Below, piece after piece: positions 23,601 through 35,600 of a stretch of 64,000 nucleotides of DNA. The DNA is from Sabellastarte sp. h YS-2021. Lineage: Eukaryota; Annelida; Polychaeta; Sabellida; Sabellidae. A model generated the notes under the pieces. That model was given only the letters and a program-made list of their open reading frames with translations. It made no database searches and was not told the DNA's origin. Every line of letters begins with the position of its first letter. Within the stretch, counting starts at the first letter, position 1. The position numbers were made by a program, and so were the translations under genes. The stretch covers positions 25,975,464-26,039,463 of the forward strand of contig OZ024929.1 of the NCBI GenBank assembly GCA_964017235.1. The letters run 5' to 3'.

Positions 23601-26600
23601 GGGTCAGACCGACCCCGGACCGGTGGCAAAGCCTTCAGGACAAGATACAAGTACTTCTGTCATTACCGGCCTGTCCGGTCCGACAATTCATGTCCCTGAT
23701 AGGCCTTCTAACAGCCACAGAGAAACAAGTTCACCTCGGCCGACTGCACATGAGACCCCTACAGTGGCATCTCAAAAACAATTGGAGGGTACCAGAATCT
23801 CTAGAGAAGATTATTCCCCTACCAAGAACCCTGCGCCCTCACTTACAATGGTGGCTAGACGAAGGCAATGTGCTTCAAGGTCAACCATTACACCCAGTAA
23901 GACATGCTCTGCAGATATTTACAGACGCATCAAAAGAAGGGTGGGGCGCTCACTTAAACGAGTTCACTGCAAGGGGGTCCTGGTCAGTGCCAGAAAGCAA
24001 GCTGCACATAAATTATCTGGAACTAAAGGCAGTCTTCCTGGCCTTAAAAGAGTTCCAAAGCATATGCACAAACAACATTGTCCTGGTAGCCACAGACAAT
24101 ACTACGGTAGTGGCTTATATAAACAAGGAAGGGGGAATGAAGTCGGGCCCGCTGTGTGCTCTACTGTGGAGAATCTTGACCTGGTGTTCCCAGCGTCAAG
24201 TGACCCTAAAAGCCTGACATATCCCTGGCCATTTAAATGTAATAGCAGACCAGCTATCCAGGCTAAACCAGACCATCCAAACAGAATGGTCCCTCCTTCC
24301 GGACATTTTCCAAGACTTGTGCAGAAAATGGCACCGGCCCCAGATAGACCTGTTTGCCACGAGGTTCAACAACAAGTTACCTCTGTTTGTGTCTCCAGTG
24401 CCGGACACTCGGGCAGCAGCAGTGGACGCACTCACCCTGCCATGGGAGGATCTAGATGCATACGCCTTCCCACCGACCGCCATACTGGGCAAAGTGGTGG
24501 AGAAGTTACAAGACTCCCCATGCAAGAGACTGATTCTAATTGCCCCGGGGTGGCCCAACATGCCTTGGTTTTGGGACTTAGTGACCATGTCCAGTCAGGT
24601 CCCTCTCAGTCTGCCCAATCAGCCCAACCTGCTCACACAGCCCTTCAATCAGATCCCTCACAGAAATCTGACAAATCTAAATCTCCATGCCTGGCTCCTA
24701 GAGCCACAACAATCAAAGAACAGGGCTTCTCTGAGGCAGTGGCAGCAAGAATTGAGGCTCCTCAAAGAAGATCTACCAGATCAGTCTATGAGGCAAAGTG
24801 GACCATTTTTACAAAGTGGTGCGTCACTAATCAGGTGGACTTCAGGTCACCACCTGTAAAGTTGGTGGCTGACTTCCTAATGTACCTTTTTGAGGACAAG
24901 AAGTTACAGCCCAGCACCATTGATGGATACAGGTCTGTCATTGCGGATAAACTAGGTACTACAAGAGTCAATATCAGCAAAGATGATAATCTCACTCGTC
25001 TCTTGGAAAGTTTCCACAGAGATAGACCCAAAGGGCGGAGGGGAATTCCCTCCTGGAACCTTTCCCTGGTGTTACACCAGCTGACAAAGGCTCCCTTTGA
25101 ACCTCTTAGGGAGGCATCTCTGAAGCACCTGACCTTCAAAACTGTCTTCCTTTTAGCCCTAGGCTCTGGCAAAAGAAGGAGTGAGATCCATGCTTGGCAG
25201 CACAAGAACATCAGACACCAATCCGATTGGTCTAAGGTGTCCCTGTTTCCATCTCCCAGCTTTCTTTCCAAGAATCAGCTGGCCAAAGAGGGTCCAGAGA
25301 GTGTAGCCCCAGTGGCCATACCAGCCCTGGCTCCTACGCTAGATAAATCCCTCAAGTCTGACAGATCCTTGTGTCCAGTCAGAGCTTTGCGCTACTATTT
25401 GGACAGGACTTCAGACCTCAGACAGCGCAAGGAGTTAGTTTTTGTCTCCTTCAAGAAAGGCTTTGACAAAGACATCTCCCCTGCCACTATCTCCTCATGG
25501 ATCAAACAAACTGTGATCCTATGCTATAAGCTCTCTGATCAGCAGGCCCACACCCTACATCAGGTTAAAGCTCATGATGTCAGGGCCTTTGCGGCTTCTA
25601 AGGCCTTCCAGTCGGGAGTCTCCTTAGAGCAGATCTTAGCAGCCTGCCACTGGAAATCTCATAATACCTTCACCCAATTCTATCTGAAGGATGTGGCTTG
25701 GGCTGATTCAGAGCTCTACCATCTCGGACCAGTGGTGGCTGCTCAGCAGATCCACCAACAGCCTGGTACCTAGAGGAGAGATGTACATATGTAAATACGT
25801 GTACATATTTGTATATATTGCACATATAGTTAAGGAGTAATAAAAAAAAAAATCTCACGTACTTCCTCTGGGAGGCGTAATTTATGGGACTGAACTCATC
25901 CCTCTCTTCCCCTACCTCAGAGCAGGTCTGTAAAGGGGGGGGGGGGGAAGGTCGACTCTGACGGTTCCATCCCGGTTAACCGGATGATGATATTCGACCA
26001 TAGCCCTAAGGGTTTAGACTTCAAGGTCTATCCAGGCTTGAGAAAGCATTGTCTTTATTCCAATAGGAGTTCAAGTTTCTTAGTCCCTAGTAACTTACCC
26101 GCCTACCAAGCGGTAGTTATTCAGCTATTGTCCATTGGATAGGATGTATTAACGCAATAAAATTGCAAATTTAATAAGTAAATTAAATTTTTATAAGTTA
26201 ATACCCTATCCAATGGACACACAAGACCCTCCCACCAACCCCGCTATCAGGTTACTAGGGGTCTAATAGGTTTAGACAACGAAAAAGATGCTATGACGTC
26301 ACTCTGTCAAGACAGGAAGGAAGTACGACACGCCATCTGGCGAGTGCACAGTACTGGGCCGGCCTGGCCGGTGGAGACACAGGACGTCTTTTTCTGACGT
26401 TTGGCGGGCCGGTCCGCGCCGACCGGATAAGCTATTGTCCATTGGATAGGGTATTAACTTATAAAAATTTAATTTACTTATTAAATTTGCAAGTTCATGA
26501 TTTACCAGAAACCAAGTATATGTGAGCTCTGTCCCTCACCAATGCGTACCATCAGAAATATCAACAGCAATGTGCAATGGGACAGAAACCCAGTCTACTC

Positions 26601-29600
26601 TTATGCTATTTTGACAGTCCTTGTGCAATCTCATCAGAAACATAAGGAAATAGACCTAGGTTACACTAGTGAGATGTGAAAAAAATGACTCCTATGGACT
26701 CCCACTAAAGGAGCAAGGCGCCCTCTTTGGGCAGCTCTGATTCCTCGATCTGAAAATATGTCAAATTGATGAATTAGGTGTGATTAACACTTTCAAAGTT
26801 TACTGTGCATTTGTGTTATCATTTTACAGGTTTATCTTTTTCCATATTGTAAAATTCAAAACAATTTGCTTCAGTGGAAACTTAATGCATTTCCAAAGAC
26901 TCAGTTTGAGTAGCAGAAACAGAGTTTAGTGGGTTTTATTTGCAGGTCTGGTTGTCTCGCAGGTTGGTCAAGCTCTGGTATATGAATAATCTTGGCTTCC
27001 ACAATAATGGTTGCCATGATCTAACTAGCAAAAGAACGATAGTGCAATGTGCATTGTTTAATAGTATTGAAGTAATAATTACACTTACAAATTACAATTG
27101 CTGAAGTTATCGTTGCCAAGTTGCAAATTTAAACAGAGGACTACTTCAATATTTTACAGAACCGTTAAGTGTTGAAAATTCTGCCATAACCCTCTGTTTT
27201 AATGTCAGGTTGGAGTGATCATTAGGTAATTGGTATGATTCAACTGAAGTTAAATCACATTAAAGAGCTGTGCCTAAAAACAGTCATAATGACTATATGA
27301 TGACAGCAGTGACCATATTGAGGTCACAAAGTACGACATTTTGGTTATAATCCAAATGTGTAAGTGACCCAATTTAAGAGTAGGAAAAAGAAGACCTGAT
27401 GGGTGGAGGATTGGGAATGCCCAAATGTAGTATAATTCACTATTTAAGTAATAAAAGTATTTAGCAAAAGTAAAAAGCTTTGCATTTTGAAGCTTCTTTT
27501 AAAGATTCAGCAAAAAAACAAAGCGAGAAAAGCAAAATGAAGTGAAAGTGAAACTACAAAGTGAAACTAGTTTTGTTTGTTTATAATAGGAAGGTGCGCC
27601 TTGAGGTGAATATGTGGACAGAATCACGTCACATTACTAATGTGATAGGTGTGATTAGAGGCAATGTGGAGCCTGGTGAGTATTTTATATTCAATATTAC
27701 TAAAAGTATCTCCCCAATGTGTGTCTCACAGTGTGATAGGTGTTATTGGAGTGTGGAGCCTGTTTCTGAGTGTTTGATATATTGTGATCAGTAAGGGTGT
27801 AACGAGTTGACCAAAACTCAAGTCGTAACTCGGTGGGCAATAAAAGGGGCAGAATCAATCTGTGAAGTACTTTCACCGAGTTGCCTTAAACTTGATAGCA
27901 ATCGCATACAACCAATTGTAAAATCTTGATAACAATTGCATTTGTCAAATTTCACAACACGGCAATCATAATTTCTAGCAAAATAGACAAGATTAAATAA
28001 TAAAACTTACCCCTTGTGATGTTTTTGATATTTGTAACATATACAGTAGACCATACATTTGCAGGATGTATAGGTAATAGCTTCCCATTCAGCATAAATT
28101 ATTTCATGTGGCAAATATTTGTATACTAACTGCACTGGAGTGAACGCGCAAGTTCAACTCTCTTACGTAAGTACCTTACTCGATGACAAAAATGGATCAG
28201 CGTTGAAACCACTACCACTGATCAGTAGTATTTCCTGCTAAAGTAAAAGTAAATATCAGGCCGGTATTTATAAAAAATCTCACACTCACCCACAGTCCTG
28301 AACTCAAACTCAGTCCTACATAACTATAAACTCAAGTGTTGCATTCTTAAGTGAAATATGTAAGTAGTATATGCTGAAACTCAGTTAAAAACATGGTCAA
28401 ACAAATTAATGCAGCCATTATCTCAAACTTATAAGACTCTTTTCATGCAAACTTAAATATAATACTTAAATATAGGAAGTATAAATAATTTAGAACCTGA
28501 GTTTAAATACTTGAGTACTTAAGTTACTTGAGAATGGGCATTATATTTGAGTTTGGGTTTAAACTCAAATTTGAGTTACAGTTTGAGTTTAAACTCAGAT
28601 GTAGGGTTTAAACCTTAAATTATTTGGATTACATTTGAGTTTAAGATTGAGTTTTTAACCTCAGCCCATAAAGGCTGGGTTTATAGTCATCCCCTGCGCC
28701 ATCCGGACGCCGGCGGCGGCAGGCATAAAGCTTGTGGATGCAGCCTAAACCCCTGGATGAATTTTCACTAAATTTTCAGAGGATGTTAACCCTAAGAGGG
28801 TCCAGAGCTGATTAGGTTTTGGGGGGTACCCAGCATCAACTGTTGCCATGGCAACACTTTTATTAAAATATTTGGGTCTTAAAGTTTGTTCTAAAAAATC
28901 TTTAATGTTTTCTGTAACCTAAAAGATTGCAGCTAGCTTTATCAGATTTGCACAAAATGAAAATGGATAGGAAAGTTTACCTGAGAGTAATTGTGTCCTT
29001 GTTTTGGAAACAAAGTGGCCACCATATCATATCTTTAATGTCAAATAGGAGGGCATCATATCAAAAAGGCCATATATCTCACTTATATTTGTTTCTTTGG
29101 CTTCAAAATATGAAAACTACTTGTAAGAAATCATGGCCTGTGAATCTTTTGTAGAACATCTTGTGGGTTCTCTGTACTTCTTACAACAGAAGTTGTTCCT
29201 AAGATTTTCCCAAATCTCAATGTTGTTGGCCATTTAGCTGTACCTGCGGGCTGGGGTTCTTGCCTGCCGAGACTGGCTATTTTTTATGAATACTGGCCCA
29301 AATCATTGTTATTGAAATTTGCCCTGGAATACAGGCCCTGCTTTGGTAGAAGTATTTTCTGGCCCCTTTAAATTCAATTTAACAGGGTTGAAGTGTCTGC
29401 ATTGATATTCAAACTATACACAAAGATAAACGGTCTTCAGAGATTTTCAAATCTAAGTGGTGGAATAAAATCTCACATTGTCAAGCCAAATACTAAATGC
29501 CATGGTAAGCTTTAAGCGTATTTTGTAATTTAGTTTGTGCTAGTTTTGTTGTTTATACCACTTAGATTTGAAAATCTCTGAGGACAGTTTATCTTTGTGT

Positions 29601-32600
29601 CAGTTTATGTTTGTGTCCATGGGTGTAATCCTGGTATAATCTTTTTTTTTCTTGTATTTCCTAGCTTAGAATAAGAAATCAGAATGTAAAATTTACCACT
29701 CTTAGACTATGTGAAAGTGATCTGGGCTGAAACTCACCTATTTTCTTGACTTGCAGAGAATGATTTATACATATTTTGTGATTTTTGTGACAAGATCAGG
29801 TGTCTGCTATCCCCTAATGTGAAATTGACAGAAATCTAGATTATTGTGCCTGACTTTTAAAAGCTGTCTATCAGTGGTGAACCCCATGTACTGTGGCCAA
29901 TGTTACATTTATTGGTCTACATAGATTCCAGAGGGTGTGAGTTTCCAGGCCTTTCACCCCATGATAAGCTTATTAAGAGCTAATAATTTGCAGTAATAAC
30001 TTCTGAGGTTTCTTCATTATCACATTGTCTTATGCTAAAGACTTTGACTGTCATTAGCTTCTTTGGCAGTAATTAACAATATCCAAGTAAAATATGACCG
30101 TAATGCACTAGTAATAGGCAATAGTCCAAAATTAATTGACAGTCTAATCTTAAGTTTACAACTTTAAGTTTATTTTCAATACAATCTGGGTATAAAATAG
30201 GTATCAAAGTTCTTCTGTTATTTCATAGCAATAACCAGGACATGTGTATTTAACATTCTTATTCTAAAGAATTTTCTCTGTTGAAGTATTGTTTTCACCC
30301 ATGTTGTCCGGATGGGTAGGTGGGCGGGCGGCGGGAAAAAGTTTATCGGGGTGTAAGGTGGTTAAGGGGTGTAGATGTGCAATGTCATGGTGTGACCTTG
30401 ATTTGACTTTTGACCTTGTCATAGTGTCCATGAGTTTTAAAATCTTGTCTGGGTTATTTCTTTAATTTCATAAGATGTAGAAGGGTGACACTTGGTAGGG
30501 ACATTGGTTAGGGGGGTGTAGGTTTGCATCATGGTATGACCTTTAACTTTGGCCATGCCAAAGTGTGTTCACCTGCAATATTTGAGACATCTTTGTCTTA
30601 TGACAAAGATATAAGGATTGCTGCAACTGATTGTTATATGCACTTTTACATCATTGTGCTTTTTCCATTGACAGCTATTCCCCATTTAATAAGTGTTACA
30701 GCTTCATATTTTTTTCATGTACTGATTAATGCTGTCATCTTGCTATTCAATTGTCTTGTTTTAATATTTTATCTTTACACACATTTTCTTTCTCTTAGAT
30801 GTTATTTTCTCTACTTAAACATTATTTGGAGCTTTTTATAACTGACACTGCTCTGAAAGTATCCAGACCTTTGTACTGTTTCACTACAACAACTTCTGTA
30901 TCTCATGTTGCCAAAAACTTTTTCCCCAGGCTGTGGGGTACAGGCATCTCTGATGCTATATTTTGAAAATTGGCATTTGCTTTAAAAAGTAAGAAAATGG
31001 TTAATGTCTGAATATCCTGGAAAGTGAGGTAATGTTAAGATGACAAATTGTGAGTAGTATTTGAAAAAATGTAGCAAAACCTGGAATTTTTGTAGAATAC
31101 ATGTTGATGGCCACCAGTTGACAGTGTTGAGTATTGATTGACTGGTGTACACTAGCCTGCTGCATCCCCCAACTTCCTATGATATTACATGTACAGCGTT
31201 TTAAATGCAAGGTTAACCCCAACCTACTGCCACTGTCAGATCAAATATTGGATTACCTTGATGGTCTCTCTTTGCAGTGGATTGAGATAAGGGGCTGTAG
31301 ACCTACTAGCCTGTCACTCCATATATGTGAAGAGAAGATGTTGGGAATCTCCCCAATTTTGATTGCTGGTATTCAAGCTAGAATCAATTATTTATCCGAT
31401 TTTACTCTTTTGTGATTCGTTATAGAATAATATCCAGGGGAAGTATGCATTAAATCTGGAATCATTGTCATTGTTTTAACTTGTTTCCAAAGTTTTTGAC
31501 ACTTAGTGTTCACTGAAAAAGTGAAAATATATCAAATTACTACACCATAAAGAAATACACTTGAATTTTTTTGTAGTTTCTGTGTGTTCATACACTATAT
31601 GTCTGTGGACTGTTGACATAAACACATACTGAATGGCTGACATCCATGTGTCTCTATACATGCATCACTGGTAGATCTACAGTCCCATAACACTAGAGTA
31701 TTGTATTAACAACACTAGAGTATTGTATTAACAACACTAGAGTATTGTATTAACAACACTAGAGTATTGTATTAACAACACTAGAGTATTGTATTAACAA
31801 CACTAGAGTATTGTATTAACAACACTAGAGTATTGTATTAACAACACTAGAGTATTGTATTGTCTTCAACTCAACAGTTGAATACTGTTTCTGCTTATTG
31901 TGTGTTGTATGTGTTTTCAGATCGCTATGTGATTGTCGGTTGTCACTACGATGCCTGGGGATTTGGGGCTGTGGACCCAGGCAGTGGTACAGCTATCCTT
32001 ACTGAACTGGCCAGGGTCTTAGGTCAACAGGTGCAGCAAGGTGAGTGATTAATAACAGGTAATACATAATGAGTGAGGTAAACAGGTGAAACAATAGTAG
32101 AAATATGCTACACGGTCAGTCAGTGATGTCACATACAAAGTAATAATTGGGGTAAACAGGTGAAACAACAATATATACATGCAACTAAGTACACATGTGA
32201 AGTAATAATTGGGGTAAACAGGTGAAACAACAATATAAACATGCAACAAAGTACACATGTAAAGTAATAATTGGGGTAAACAGGTGAAACAGAATATGAA
32301 CATGCAACAAAGGACACATGCAAAGTAATAATTGGGATAAACAGGTGAAACAGCAATATAAACATGCAACTAAGTACACATGCAAAGTAATAATTGGGGT
32401 AACAGGTGAAACAGCAATATGAACATGCAACTAAGTACACATGCAAAGAAATAATTGGAATAAACAGGTGAAACAACAATATGAACATGCAACAAAGTAC
32501 ACATGCAAAGTAATAATTGGGGTAAACAGGTGAAACAACAATATAAACATGCAACTAAGTACACATCCAAAGTAATAATTGGGGTAAACAGGTGAAATAA

Positions 32601-35600
32601 CAATATAAACATGCAACTAAGAACACATGTAAAGTAATAATTGGGGTAAACAGGTGAAACAGCAATATGAACATGCAACAAAGTACACATGCAAAGTAAT
32701 AATTGGGGTAAACAGGTGAAACAACAATATAAACATGCAACTAAGTACACATGCAAAGTAATAATTGGGTAAACAGGTGAAACAACAATATGAACATGCA
32801 ACAAAGTACACATGTAAAGTAATAATTGGGGTAAACAGGTGAAACAGCAATATGAATATGCTATAAGGTGAGTCAGTGATGACGCATGCAAAGTAATAAT
32901 TGGGGTAAACAGGTGAAACATGAGTTCTTTGCATTTATACCATGCATTCATTAAGAAAGCAGACAATGATCAAATAGTTAAAAATAAGTTACATTTATGT
33001 GTGATTTTGTGACGTCACTTAACAGATTTAGTATAAGCAGAACAAATCCACATTAAGTACAGGCACTCTTTTGAAAATGGATATTATTGCAGATCAGTTT
33101 TAGTGTCAATTACAAGATTATAATCAAACTATATTTTGTTGACTAAAGTAAAGAGATTTTTGTCAGGGACTACTTCAAATGTTTGTGCTCTTTGAAAGTT
33201 AAAAATTAATCAAATAAAAATAACCCTTTGTAGTTTCTAAAGCTATTCATAGAGGGAGAGCATATGTCAAATTTGCCAATGGAGCACTGCTTCAGATCGG
33301 AAAGCATCAAGCAAAGTTCACTAAAATTCCTGCACTGTAGAAAGGACCTTACTTTGCTACAAAGAACAGAACTTTGAGAGGAATATCCCACAAATTTAAA
33401 ATGTAAACACAGGGTTTGTTCAGTGATGAATTTCTCATACTGTGTCAAGTTTTATATTTCTTAGTGTCAATTAGATTGAAATATACTTATATTTGATATA
33501 TTTTCTCGCTTTGTGTAAAGGCTGGAGACCCAGAAGAACTATCATGCTGATTCACTGGGATGGAGAGGAGCAAGGACTGATGGGTTCTTATGAGTGGGTC
33601 CAGGTGGGTGTGATATAGTCAGTTACTGCAATTCTGTGTAAGAAGCTGTGTAAGGTGTCTTTCTAATAATATATAACATATTCATGGGCTACATGGTTTC
33701 AAATATATTGACAAAAAATTGGCACTTGTTGACAAATTTATAATGAGTAAGTGGCTCTAGCGAATACAGAATTATATGTCCTGGTCTGTGTTTCTCCTTA
33801 TTTAGGCCAGATATAGCGTGTCGTGGCTAATAAACAGATAAATGTGGTATGATTTGAAAAATCAAACAGCGGTTTCTTTCTTTCACAACCTGTTGGTGAA
33901 TTCAGTAAATTGTATATAACCATTGTTATTAATCCTAGTTACAAAAACTTCTGTTGTTATGAGAAAGTAAAACCATCCTTTATGAGTAGTATACCGAATT
34001 TGCTGAGGCAGAAAAACCTACCTTGTATTTCCAGTAAATCTGCAATGGCTGATGAAAACTGAATTTAAGCAAAGGTTGAATCAGACACACACACAAGTTT
34101 GATGTGTATTGTGCATTTTGCCACTTCTTACTGACAAGGTGATATATTTATACAAGACTAAACTTAACTGTGAAGCTATATCAATATATCGACAATAATA
34201 AAACATGTATTTCCTCTCTACAGGAGCACGAGAAGGAACTCTATGAGCGTGTGGTGGCTTACATCAACCTTGACCTTGCAGTGACCGGAGGTCACATGCT
34301 GAACGTGGAGGCTGACCCTATGTTGAATGACCTCATCTTTAACATCAGTAAAAACATCCTCTCTACTGAGGCGAATGTGTCCTTGTATCATCAGTGGGTG
34401 TCCAATAACCCAGACACTGAACACAATGACCCATCTCTCCCCTAGTGAGTAATAATGCAGTATATTTGTCTTACTTGACTGATTGGATTAATACCAACCA
34501 GCTAGGGTCCATGCACCAAATATGGTTACCCAACATATTTTCTATGTTTAGTTCTTATTGTACTGACCAAATGTCACAAGGTTCTTGAAACAAAATTGAT
34601 CAACCATTGTCAAACAGTAGCAGACTTCTGAAACATAAATCGATCATTGATGAATCTTCACTACAGTTACCAGGAATGTAGTATATTGTGTGTGTAAGCA
34701 AGTGTAGTACATGTGTGTTGGACAAGAAACCCACTAAAAATAAATGATGTCCATCGCAGTGAGTACTCATTCATTAAAACACTGGTGTCCATATGAGCAG
34801 TGAAAACATTCTCTCCACATAAATTGAAATGTACTTGTTGATTTGATATCAATCTATTGTTCATCATTTTATCAGAAGTGTCATTCTTATATCTGCATCA
34901 AAGTAAACATTCAAATATGTAAAAACCTTAGCCAAACTTATACATATATATATGTTACAGTAAATATGCGAAATCAGTAAATACCAGGGTTGGGGTCAAT
35001 ATACTTTGTACTTATAATAAGTACATTTGCAAATGCGCGTATTTACTGATTTCACATATTTACTGTAACATATATATGTAACCAGTGTATTCTGTTAATG
35101 TGTGTGTAGGCAGGATCACTCCATAAGTACCCAGTTCTTTTGGATGAGTAGATTGATGTTTGTTATCAAACTATCAAAGTCGTTTTATTATTTTACAAGC
35201 CAAGAAGAATTTGTTGTGTTAAGGTTACAAGATACCTTGGTAGATGCTAATGCCTTCAAAGTGCTCTCATTTATACGTGTAATTTTTGCAGCATAAAGCC
35301 AAGTGGTTCAGGCAGTGACCAGGCAGCCTTTGTGTTTTTACTTGGAGCAGCAGTTGCCTACCCCAGATACTTCTTTGATGTGAGTAGAGTGAGACAGTGA
35401 CTCGTACCAAATACTGTCAGATTTTACCTTTTTGTTGTCCCACCATGTGTGATCAAATCTTGTAATATCCTGATATGCTGTGTAACACATTTACATTTAA
35501 CTCAAACCTTTTAACTTTCCAGAAATGTAAAATGTAATTTTCTTGCTTTCTAAATTGATCTTGCTAATATCTGTTCCTAATGTGTATTCCCTTGAAAAAG

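Larger units (their letters stand above)
19980..26491 (+). mobile_element. DIRS-type tyrosine-recombinase retrotransposon, nearly intact (copy 1)
   Basis: About 6.5 kb. Order: left inverted terminal repeat, ORF1 (gag-like), ORF2 (RT-RNase H), ORF3 (tyrosine recombinase), a G-run, internal complementary region, right inverted terminal repeat. No LTRs, aspartic protease, DDE integrase or target duplication, which together define the DIRS order. It sits in the sense orientation in the intron after exon e. ORF1 and ORF3 are open. ORF2 has one internal TGA. A second same-family copy lies at 62.7-64.0 kb. Confidence 0.94.

Noticed and set aside
22621..24519. First 630 codons of the long 1050-codon frame
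   Set aside because: They are the out-of-frame shadow of the RT-RNase H ORF; only the part from about 24520 carries recombinase similarity.
19980..26491. LTR retrotransposon or retrovirus-like interpretation of the RT element
   Set aside because: No direct terminal repeats, no aspartic protease, no DDE integrase and no target duplication; inverted terminal repeats, an internal complementary region and a tyrosine recombinase define DIRS.
31688..31861. CRISPR-like regular repeats
   Set aside because: The 22-bp units are directly adjacent with no spacers and lie in an intron of a eukaryotic gene; this is a minisatellite.
32049..32966. Overlapping minus-strand ORFs up to 198 codons
   Set aside because: They lie wholly in a 62-bp tandem array, are open in all three frames and repeat the same peptide, so they reflect repeat composition, not genes.
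34441..34446. TAG as the stop codon of the peptidase
   Set aside because: The donor GTGAGT begins at the G of TAG; splicing gives TAC and the next exon continues the family alignment.
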